Shown one piece after another: positions 51,401 to 63,400 of a DNA stretch of 64,000 nucleotides (its first letter is position 1; the number at the start of each line of letters is the position of its first letter). The notes beneath the pieces are model-generated. The model was given only the letters and a program-made list of their open reading frames with translations, did not search any database and had not been told where the DNA came from. The translations under genes were made by a program, and so were the position numbers. The stretch comes from Litsea cubeba. Taxonomy: Eukaryota > Streptophyta > Magnoliopsida > Laurales > Lauraceae. The DNA is taken from NCBI GenBank assembly GCA_012931725.1, contig CM022944.1, positions 16,824,374 through 16,888,373 on the forward strand, in the 5' to 3' direction.

Positions 51401-54400
51401 GTTTTCATGGATTTTTGGCCATTGATGGATGGGTTGACCTCATTTGGAAGATCAATTGCCCATGGATCGTATGGTTAGATGTGTATTGAAGTATATTTCT
51501 TGTTTCATGATGTTTCCATGGTGTTTGGACGAGATTGAATAAAAATCGGATCAAAAAGAAAGAAGTCCAGAATTCTGGAAATTTCAAAAGGGCAGTGTGC
51601 GCGGTCGACCGCATACACTGAAATATGGGAAAAACCAGGTCTCAACTATTTTTCTCCACAGGCTTTTAGCACTGTGTGCACGGTCGACCGGGCCAGGCTC
51701 CAGGTCGACCGAGCACACTGGAATTTCACTTTTTGCCCAGAATGTAGTGCTCGAGGATGACCGAGCTCAGTGACCGAACTCAATTGACCGAACTCAGTTA
51801 CCTAGCTCAAGTTGACCGAACTCAATGACCGAGCTTAGTGACGAGCTCAGTTCCAAGCTAGCCGAACTCGATGACCGAGCTCAAGTGATGGCCGAGCTCA
51901 AGTGTTGGCCGAGCTCAAGAGTTGACCGAACTCGGTTACCTAGCTCAAGTTAACCGAACTCAGTTCCAAGCTAACCGAACTCGATGACCTAGCTCAAGTA
52001 TTGGCCAAGCTCAAGTGTTGGCCGAGCTCAAGAGTTGACCGAAGTCGGTTACCTAGGTCAAGTTGACCGAACTCAGTGACCGAGCTCAATTCTAAGTCGA
52101 CCGAGCACACTGTGTACAGTAACTTTCCCAAATTTCAATTTCCGATATTGTGATCGTTTGTGGGGCCCATTGACCATCCAAATGGACTTCTATTGATGTG
52201 CCAAGCACGAGTCAATGGTGTGGCTCAACCTTGACTCATGGGGCCCACTAATTAGGGTCCAGGTTGTGTAATCTAACATGATTCGACCCTTATATGTTAC
52301 CAATGATGCTCATAACTTCTGAAGCACCAAACACAGTATCCATTAGCATCTGAGGTTTCATTTAAAGACCGAATTACCTAAGATGGACCTGAACCTGAAA
52401 GTGGACCAATTACTTAGGTTGGACTATCGATTGGACTATTGATATTTCCCGTTGAGATCATCTCATTTATGCTATTACTGTCACTCTATTGTCCTTACTA
52501 TTGCTTATACCTGTTAATTAAATGGAAAATGGATGACCTGGACCTAGGACTACTTAGAGGTGACCTGGTGATATGAATGGGTGAACACCGACCCGTGTCT
52601 GTGGCTAGGCGGGCCCTTTTATGGCCTAAGTTTGGATGTGGATTACCCTAGACTAGAGAGATTGAATTATTTAGACTTGTGACTCATTACGAATGTATAT
52701 GGATTGTATATCATTGGACATGGACTTATTTCTTCATTTGGACTGTTATAGACCATGCCATGTATTTGGTGGGCCTCGGTATGGATCCAATGATCAAACT
52801 TGGACCTGGACTATGATCCATGGATTGAATTGAGAACCTGGACCTCTTAGGGACTTTGTTAGGATCTTGTTCACGCAAGGCAAAGCCTAGACAGACACAG
52901 ACCTATATCATTTCCCTGAGTCGGCATAGACATTCACTCAGTTGATTTAAGCTCAGCCTTTGGACTAGGAGCTACTGAGAGTGTTGAGTGAGCTATCATG
53001 ATGAGCATTATTGTAGACGGACGGTGTGATACCGGGTCTGGTCTCCAAGTGATGAGTGTGGTGAGGATGTTATTTGCGGGGCTCCTTATTCCCCAGCACT
53101 GGTAAGGTTTCCCCGCCGCGACTGTGTTCAGTATGGGAGGGCCGCGGCATAATATCTCGCGGTATCCAGCTCGTGTGAATGTGCCACATTGTTTAAGATT
53201 AGATATCTTGTGTATTCTGATTCTAAGTGCTTATCTTGCTCAATTGCCTAAATTCTATATCATTGTCATTCTCTTTAACTTCATTACTGTCTCTATTCAT
53301 TTGATGCATATGTCCTATATTACTTGCATACTGTGACTTGCCAGATCTTTAGATCTGATCCATTCTTGGTGCTTAGGTTTCGACCCCGAGTACGAGGACG
53401 ATGTGCTTGCGCTCGCTGAAGCACCCGTAGTAGGAAACTACGGATGGAGACCGGCCGACCAGGAGGTCGAGCCGGAGGTTGGAGAGCCAGTACCTGGAGT
53501 GTGAGAGTTTATCTTTGTTTGGGTTTCAAGCGATTATGTAGTGAGCAGGGTTAACATTGAAATATGTAATAAATCTTTATTTCTATCACTTGACATTTTT
53601 AGGGTAGACTTCAGCCCCGTTACATTTGATATATGATTCATGATACCTTATGCTTCCGCTATCTTTATAAATGCTTCCGCTTTACTCTTTATGCTTCCGC
53701 AATTTAACCATTGATATTATGTTGTTCAAAAAGTTTTAAATTGGACCTCACTGCGGACCTACAATCTTGGAAGTTCTCAGATTTTTCCGGGAAGTAACGC
53801 GCCAACTTTGGTACCTTGACGATCTTCTCGGTATTTGGAACTGGGGCATTACACACCTACCATGATATCAAACGTCCATGCGGCACTATGGATATATCCA
53901 AATGCATCTATAGGTACACAGTTATGTTTACTGAAAGACTCCAAGATAACTCAACACCTTTAACTCAATCGAACTTCTGAAAATGTAGACTTACAACAGT
54001 TTTCAAGAACTCCATTTTCTATAAAAATAAATAAATAAATAAAAACTGAAACATGTCAAAGAATAGCAATAAAGAAGCCAAATCTACCTCAAGGTCCCCT
54101 TGCTCTATCAGATTCCCATTAGATAATAACACCGGATACATGGTTTTATCAGCTTCGATTTGGCAAGTATATTTCGCCATAACATCAGGGCGATCCTGGC
54201 AATACAATAACATGTCAGCCACATGTGTTTTTGGGCAAAGAAAGTGATCATTATTGTGATACAAAATGGAGATGGGAACTTTGTTGCATCAGCACCAAAT
54301 GGAACAGGATGACAAGTCCTGGAGGCTACTGACTTAATTAGCAGATTCCAAGTTGGAAAAAGGTTTGCTAGTAACCAGAACCATTTGAAATGTAGGCCCA

Positions 54401-57400
54401 AGATGGATAGGCCGTGTTTATCCCTCTGACCTAAAATAATGATGTAACTAAATGATCAAATGGAGATTTAAAGCTCAAACCATAAACTGGCAACAATTTA
54501 CATTCCAAGTCTTGCTTAGAATCACTTTCAAGGGAGAATAAGGTTCCCATGGCATATCCTTATCCACATATCAAACAGCAAGCCCACCTACACACAGACC
54601 CCCTTTAATCACCATTCCAGCACTACAGGAGGCCCTGTCTTCGGATCACAAGTTGGAATTGTGGTCTCGCAGACTACTGAACCCACATACCAAATACCTA
54701 CCTCATGTTTTACAAAGAACAAGATCAAAGTTCCAAAGAACAAACCTGATAAAAGGTGATTCTTCTGAAACCTTCTGCTTCACATTGCGTGCAGAAGTTC
54801 CCCGAGGATTTGTAAAGGCCCTGTAAAAGAGATCAACTGCAGTGTTAGACCAATGTTTAAAGCATGTGCAAGCAATTTTCAAGATATCGGAACGTGCTTC
54901 ACCTCCAAAGATGTGTTGTTCTGGGGAGATATCTCAGTAACAATTTCCAATGAAAATACACCAGTTGGTGGTGACAGCAAGGTCAAATGGCGCGAGTCCA
55001 AGTGGAAATCTTCTTTCTGAAAATTACCAAATAAAGAAAACAATAACTAAAATAGCATACATAAAAAATAAGGATACACTCAGAATCTGGCTTTCACTTA
55101 TCATTGATAACCCTCAAGGATTACTGTAGCAGATGCCATGTAATATATAATACATCAGCAGTGCAAACCGCTACCAAACAGAAGAAATAGCGAAGGGCCA
55201 CAGATTAATACCTCTTTACAATACGAGTTATTCTTTTTCCATTTCCTTTTTTTAGGTACTTCACTTCACAATTTGGTTTTAAGAATTAAAAAAAAAAAAC
55301 TCACTGACCTCAACCCAATCAGCAATGCTAAATCAAATTTAAAGTAGACTCAATGACTTAAGTAAATTTCGGTCAAGATTCTGACAGTACAACTCAATTT
55401 GTCAAGAGTTGATGGATTTTTCCTTGTAACTACTCATATCTACCTAAAAAAAATGTAGAATTATAATAATATTTCCCTAGAAATATCAAAGAAGAAGCTC
55501 ACTTAAATTGAGAATTCCATCAACATCCCTGCTCTCTTATCTTAACATGGGATGTTTTGAATTTTGGTTGTCATCAGAATCAACCCAACACATGTTCAGT
55601 GATGGATCCACAGAATGAATCATTTAGTGGACCCGCCAAGGATCAAGGAACAATGAAGAAAAAATAATTCTAACTGCCCAAAATAATTTTCTTTAAAGAA
55701 AAAGATCGCCTGAAGGGAAGGCTTCTACAAGAACAGAAGAACAGTGAGATCCATTGAGTGAAGGCCATGATCATACCAATTTCCTAGCCGTCCCCCAATG
55801 AGAAGAGAGTAAAGAGAGGATAATGTAGTAAGAGGAAGAGAGCTGTCTCTAATATGAGGAACAGAGTGTTTAATGTATTTCTAGAAGGTTGTAGGAAAAG
55901 CCACCCAAAATTTTACTTTACAGGGGGAAGCTGTTTGTCGGACCAGTCCTGAGTTTTCAGGATTATTCTTTTCAAGGCAGCCCATCCATTTCATAATGGA
56001 CCTGTCTGAATGGAAATGCAGACCGCTTTCTGTGTCTGCTATTAATAAAAGTCCGCACCCCCCCCCCCCCCCCCCCCCGCCCCAAAAAAAAAAAAAGGAA
56101 CTCCAGAAAAAATGGAAAGAATAATATTAACCTTCAACTGTTAACGTCCAATCTTCTATTAAAATAAGAAAAATATATAAAAAATTATAGAAATAATAAT
56201 CAATAAATTTAATGATGCACAGCATACACACAGTCTTAGTATTAAATAGCAGGAGCAAACAAGAATTTTACCCCGACAGACAAAGATAGAGCATAGTTAC
56301 GTGAGTACAATAGATTTCATGGCATATGATTGCAAAACACAAAAGTTACTAGCATGTAATGAGCAGAACTGGGAATATGACCATGATGCATGATATTTTA
56401 TTGTTTAAAAATTGTGAAACATTATAGCAATATCTACTTAAAATGGCTTCATGGCATGCAAGGCATAGTCCACCTTGCACAGGATCTAGGTATTTAGGTG
56501 AAGCCTTCTGAATTGGGTTGCATCATCAATTTCCATGACCGAAATTTGAAACACAACACCCTCGAGTCTTACAGCAGGACAAATTGGCCTAGCCCAACTG
56601 AGATTTGTACATTGATTTGTACACTGAAATGTATGGTCTAGTACTAAGGAAAAGGATTTTGTCCATGAGCACAGGGAAACTGTTGGGTAACATTATCTGG
56701 GATTTTTTTTTTTTGTACTTTTTGTATATATTGCTAGTGTTAGATGTGCTTTTTTATATAAATTAGGAGTATAATGTAATATTTTAAAATTTAAGTTATT
56801 CCCTACTGTGCGTGCATCCGCTTTCCTCTTCCTTTTTTCCTCTCTTCTCCTCTCCTCTTCCCTCTCCACTCCTAATCTCACTTTCCATTCAAAGCACATC
56901 AGTATACATTCAAAACTAGCATAACTACCCGTGCTCAGCACGGTTGCATTATAAAATAAAAATTCTTACATTAAAAAGGTCATCTGGAGTACCTCTTTCA
57001 ATCCATTAAGTAGGTTGTATAAATGAAAATAAAAAAACTGGACAGAAAGGGAGTAGAAGAGATGGTGTGGAGCAAGAGACTTAAAGAAGTGGAGTTAAAG
57101 TAAAGAGTAGTGGGTAGTTTGATGAGATAAGGATATGAGTGGGTAGTTATATGGAGAGAATGTGAAACATTTTAGATATGAGTGGGTAGTTATAATGTGA
57201 AACATTTTAATAAAGAGGGTTAACTCTCAGTCAAAATTATAACTGACAGTTAAAATTATATCGAAAACCTTCTAGCTTAATATATTATAATGGAATCAGA
57301 ATGCAAGGTCTCCTGCAGTGCATGCCCATCAAGGCGTCAGACTCAAAACAGAGCAAGAACAAAGGATTCCACAACTATCACCAAGGGAAAAAAAGGTTGA

Positions 57401-60400
57401 TCATGTGTCCTACTAACTTAGGAGAAAGATACCTACAGAGTCATTTATTTGTAGTTATTTACATATGTAAATGATTCCCATGCATAATGGTCACACATCA
57501 TCATGTTTGTTTGCGCTCATTTACAAATGGGAAAATGGTGCGTAAACTAAACAAGGCCATTTACACATCAAGATTTTTGCACCTGAAAAGGTGGTAAAAT
57601 CATTTACACACCTCTCTTGCAAAAGGCTCTAGTACACATTCCACACGGTGATTTTCTCTCTTGTGGGTCCCATCATAGACCTTTTTTTGTTCTTGTGGGC
57701 CCCATATTTGTAATCCAAGCCTTTCATTTTGTTTATTGAACTAATAATCCCTAAGACCTTGAAGCTGATCATCTTAAATCCATAGATTTTGAGTGAAAAT
57801 GTCCCAACCTATTAGATCTGATTTTCTTTGTGGGCTCCTAATTCATGATCTGAACCGTTCAATGTTCTTGTATTAACAACAAATATCAGGACATTTAGTT
57901 TCATATCTGAATTCTTCATGGATTTTGAAAAATCTATGAAAAACGTTAAAAAAAATTGAAATACATCTAAACTAGTGGACAAACTCATTTGCTCGTGAAA
58001 ATGTTGATTTTGGCATAGTAGCAATGTGTTTCACGTGCAACATTTGCATATGTAAATCTCATTTTCCTATCATACGTAAAAGGCAAACAACCCATATATG
58101 CAAAGTAACAGAATAGATGCCAGCTACATCACTGCATTACACTGTTTAGGTTATTGGGCAGCGACACCAAGTTTTTAAAAACCGGTTCAGGTAGGTGACT
58201 TGTGGTCCCTCAATCAACTCAGCTCAATCACACCCTGCCTAAAAGGCATTAACAAATCACTAAAAATGTTTAAAAAACCTAAAAATAGAAAATAGTCCTA
58301 TAGATCTAGAATTTCATGTTTTAATTATTATGAATGTAATTTCAGTACAGATAGGATCTCTTCAGCTGGTTAAAGACATGAGTGTGTGAGAGAGAGAGAG
58401 AGTAATGCAAGCAAAAAAAAAAGAAAGAAAGGATCTTCATTTTTTTGTCATTCATCCAATGAACAGTGCATCCAATCTTTGACAAAGGATCTTCATTTGT
58501 TTGTCATTCAATCCAACGAACAACGCATCCAATCTTTGAAAGCTCACACCTTCCACAAAATGTGATTAGATCTTCTAAAATCAGAGCAAAAGATTTCAAA
58601 AAAAAACTCCTAAAGTCGATCAAACTATGGAAGAATAATGTAATCGGACCTTCTCCCATGGGACTCAGCAGGGTATTTATTTTCCGTTCTGGGGGAGGGT
58701 GTGGTGCTGGTGGGTGGAATTGATTTTTAAAACCATAAGAGATTGCAACTTGCAAGTATATGCATACTACTACTTTCAGACAGACACTGTATAAACCCAT
58801 AAATGAGAAAAATACAAAAATCAATTAAAAAAGGTAAAAGAGTAGGGCCTAGTAAAAATCTACCTTTAGTTCTGTTGCATTGACTTTAATAGATAATAGC
58901 TTGAGATCTCGCCCATCCAGTGATAAAGGGCAAGAAACCCCTGTCCACAAAAACAAAACAATCAGAAACACAATAATACGAGTAACTCCAGTTAAAGAGC
59001 AAAGAGTTAAGAGGAGGAGGAGGGGCGTGGGGTGGGGTGTCGGGGATCGCTTGGATGCCTGCATATCATGGGGAAAGGGTACGGGCTGGAGAGGTTTATT
59101 AATTATTATGCATAGCCTAGAGGTATACAAGAATGGGGATTGGGGACCGCCTGATTATTTTGACCAAGGTATAAAATTTTGTACTCGGGACCCGACTCAG
59201 CCATGGCCTAGTCCGAGTCGACTCGGCCGAGTCCCAATTTCAAATAAAATGTTTAGAGGGCCAAGTCCTATGGTCACATGGCCGAGTAGCATGTCCGAGT
59301 CGGGCAAGTCGCATGGCCAAGTCGGTCGAGTCCCATGATTTTGAGTCCGGGTCCTATGGGACCCGACTCGGTATGTGCCGAGTCCGAGTCAACTCGAACT
59401 CGGCCGATTTTTTAAACCATGATTTTAACCCTTAATGAATTAACCTCAAATTCAAACAATTTTGGCTGCAGAGGCTTATTATGCATAGAATAGAGGTCTA
59501 CAAAAATGTAGACCACCTAATTAACTTTAACCCTCAATGAATTAGCCTAAAAGTCAAACAATTTTTAAACCTTATATGAAATAAGCTTTTGTGTTTCTTA
59601 CATTATAATGCAGGCCAATCCAAGACCAGGACCCGCAAGCCCTGATGGACCCACGTGATGGGGTCCACATGATCTCTGATTTTGAGATCCCTATCATTAG
59701 TTTAGTTAGTCTCTAAATTAGTAGAGTTGCTTAATATATTTGCTTCCTAAATCCTATTTTGATTAAGATTAGATATATTCTTATTTTAGAATGTCTTGTT
59801 TATTTAGAAACAGTGTTACTCTATATATAGAGAAGCTCCTTATTGTAATGTTCATGCTTTATTAATCAATTCAAGTTATTGTGAGTTTCGCTCGTGTTAT
59901 GGTTTGTGCTGTGCCTTACGGCTGGAATCCTTTGGATTCGGTCAATCTCTTGGAGATTGGTCTACAATTTCGATCGAGGTTCCGGGGCTGCGCCACATCA
60001 TCCCTCCAACAGTGAATTTATGTCAGATGAGTGTCAAATTCAGATGGGTGTTCTTTCTTGGGGAAGTGATGACAGGTAGGCCCCACGAACTAGCCCTAAA
60101 TTAATAATGTGCCTGAACACCGTGAATAATAATACAAGTCGTATTGTTTGAAGTAATTATTATTATAAAGCGAAAAAACATCATTTGCCTCTCTTTTTCC
60201 AATGCTTTCTAATTAGTAACAAACAAAGAATGAAGCCTGAGAAATTTGACAAATGCATGCACTTGATCCTCATGAGGGAGCTCGATTATGGGACTTAAGT
60301 GGGCAAGAGTCCATATGGGCTCCACCTGTGATCCCAAAACTCCTGCCCCACCTTGCAACTTGGCACCCAATCCAATTTGACACTCATCCAAAATGTATCC

Positions 60401-63400
60401 ATCAATTGGCACCCAACCCAATTTGACATTAATAAAGAATGTATCCATTGTTGGAATTTGAGTTAGAAATTTATTAAAGTACTTTCCCACCCTTGATTTT
60501 GGTGTCCTGATATCAACATCATTTGAAACCAATCCACCCTATTCAACATTTATTCACACATAGACCACGAGCCAAAAACCCCACCAGCCAATAATAAGAA
60601 CAAGAGAAAATGCACCCGCCTCATTTGATGTCACGAGTGGTCCTGACAGGGGTGCCACCCACAATCGCTCAACAGATTAGATCAGTAACTTTGGCCAGGA
60701 CGTACTTCACATGGCTTACATGGGAGGAAACTATTTTAGCGTCCCACCTCCACCCAACAAAACAAACCACCACCTCCTCACACGCGCACACATGAATTGA
60801 CACTTATCCCAATTTGAAAATTGGACCCATACTCATCTCCGAACTGAACTTTAAAATGTGTGATTTAATAACTAAAATTTTAGGGCCTTAAATCAAGGGT
60901 TGGGATTGATCCAATCGGGCTAATTTTTTGCCCAAAATATAATTCACAATGAGATCTTTCTACCATAATGTTCCCCCATTATTGTCATGCATTTAAGTAG
61001 GCTCTATCAGAATGTTACCCACTATTGGCCTACAACTAAGTAGGACACTGCCACACAGGATCAAAGATTGTTCCTCTCACACAAGCCGTAAGAGGTACCT
61101 CTCAATGGAAAATTACCGATAAATATACGAACACAAATGTAAATTCAAACACGAGGGGTGCCATGGAGTGCATGAGTTTTTCTTTTAAAAAAAGTCTTAG
61201 TGGGACCCACCTAAATGCATGACGAACAAGGGTGGCACAACAATGGAAAGGTCTGCATATAAATGTAGGGAATAAGAACCGATCAAATAATCCTAACCCT
61301 TATTACTAAGAGCTCAGGGTTTAATGCCCAGAAACCATGCAAATTTGACGTGAAAAATTGGGAAAATTCCACTATATACAAAGGTGCGTGCATAAATACA
61401 TAAACACACTGCACACACGAGTGATTATGCTAGGCAGTTAGGTGAAATTTTGAATTTTAGATATAGGCATGTGCAAACCAACCACGCTAAAATATGAACC
61501 ACTTGGTTAAGAATCTTGCAATGATGAAGTCTTTTGTGCTGCCCATTTAGATGCACTAAATTTTCAGGCTTGATAATTTGAAAAATCCTGAGGCCTTGAT
61601 GGCATGTTCGATGATTTCATCAACATTATCAAAATTCTTGAATGCAAAGATATGTTGTATATCAATTCCCAACCCATGAAAATACCTGTCGACTAACACA
61701 TCATCAACATCATTAAAGCCACAACAAGCTTCTTTAGAATCTCGTGAGTAGTTGACAGGGAGGAACTTTTGTTTCAAAAGATTCTTCATTTCAATCCATG
61801 TCTCAATAGGATCTATGTCTTGGTTCCTCCTTTTCTTTTGCAACTCAACCCACCATATTGCAACATAATTGCGAAATTGAGTTGATACCAGAGTGACTTT
61901 ATGGCCCTTAGTCATTGCCTTAGGTGCAAAAATATTTTGTACGCACAGTAACCAATCCATAAATTCATCTAAATTCAATTTTCCATCACATTTAGGAATC
62001 ACTAGTTTAAGTCTTAAATCTCGATCAACATTGATTATCGGTTGATCTCGTTGATTCCGAATATTTCTTCCATCATCTCAGTGATTATCCGTACGCCGAT
62101 TAGTTTCTAAATTGGCTAATCTGGTTTCCATTCTTGCAAGAGTTGCTTGCATTTGGGTAAATCGTTGCGGATAATTCTGCAATGGTGCTGGCCAATTCTT
62201 CCATGGATGAAGATGAAGATTCCACCCACTTCTACATGATTCTTAGTTGGCATTTTTTTAATGCAAATTAAAGACTGACTGGAAGACCATTCATGAGGCA
62301 TATGACCGGAAGACCATTCATGAGGCATATTGGGTTGGTGTGTCGTGGATTTTGTCTAGGATTTGGAATTTGGGAAGCAAAAGTGGGTGGGTTTGGGGTG
62401 CCGTGGATTTCCTGTGAAGGGGTTTGGCAATGGGTGCTTTGGATTCGACAAGGATTGGGTTTGGTTTTGGGCTTTTGGAAGAGGGTGGGTGGGCTACGGA
62501 AGGAAGGGTTAAGACAGTGGATGGGTTGAGAAGGTGATGATGAAACAAATGGATTCGAGGATGGATAGATAGGGGTGATCACGTCGATCGATCACGAGGA
62601 TTGTTCGGCTCTGATACCAACTATATTTAATTTGCATTAAATACATATGAATGACTGCAAGACCATTCATGAGGCGTATTGGGAAGCAATTCGTGTGGAG
62701 CACATGCCAAAACGGTCTCATATGAGAAGATTTAAGCCTTACGAAATAAAGTCATTGCAGATACCAGCAGCCCATGTTGTGGAACCCGTGGCAGAACATA
62801 AGCAGATTGAAAGGCCAAAGCAAGACACCGAAGATTCCACGACTACATTTGGCCCCGAATTTCCTTCAATGGGTAATGGTGATCAAAATATACAAGCAGC
62901 TAGGGAAGAAGCATCGGCTGTTGATATTTCCCCACATTGATTATGTCTTCGGGGATCAACAATGGAAACTATCCAACGGTTCGATCGCACATCCACATAC
63001 AATTCGGCTATCAAAACAAAAGATGTGTCATGCCTATTTCAAGTTGGAGGAAAAGATTGCATAGGGTTTTCAAGATGTGTGCACAAGCTCAAGCTCAACC
63101 AACGGATCAAAAGTTTGTCCGATTGATCTTCGACCCAGGAGGACATGTACCGAACTCGAGGTCAGGTTCTTTCCAAGCCGGGGGAGAATGATGTAGATAG
63201 ACAAAAGGCCACACGTGTAGGGCCCAAGTAGATTTAGGATTTTTATTCATTAAGCATGTCATTAGTTTCTAATTTTATTTAAAGAATTGTAATTAGGATA
63301 GGATTCTAGTTTGCTTAGTTTCCCAGTTTAATTAGGTTTCTTAGGCCCTAAGTTATGTTTCATATTTATATGGCATTGTAGAAGATGGATTTTCAGAGGT

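Noticed and set aside
51206..51478. 90-codon frame in the LTR-like element
   Set aside because: It has no similarity to gag or polymerase and an unremarkable composition; it is probably chance.
62268..62582. Pro/Ser/Thr-rich minus-strand frame
   Set aside because: It lies in the untranslated leader between primer-binding site and gag. It is low-complexity and repeated, and unsupported as a protein.
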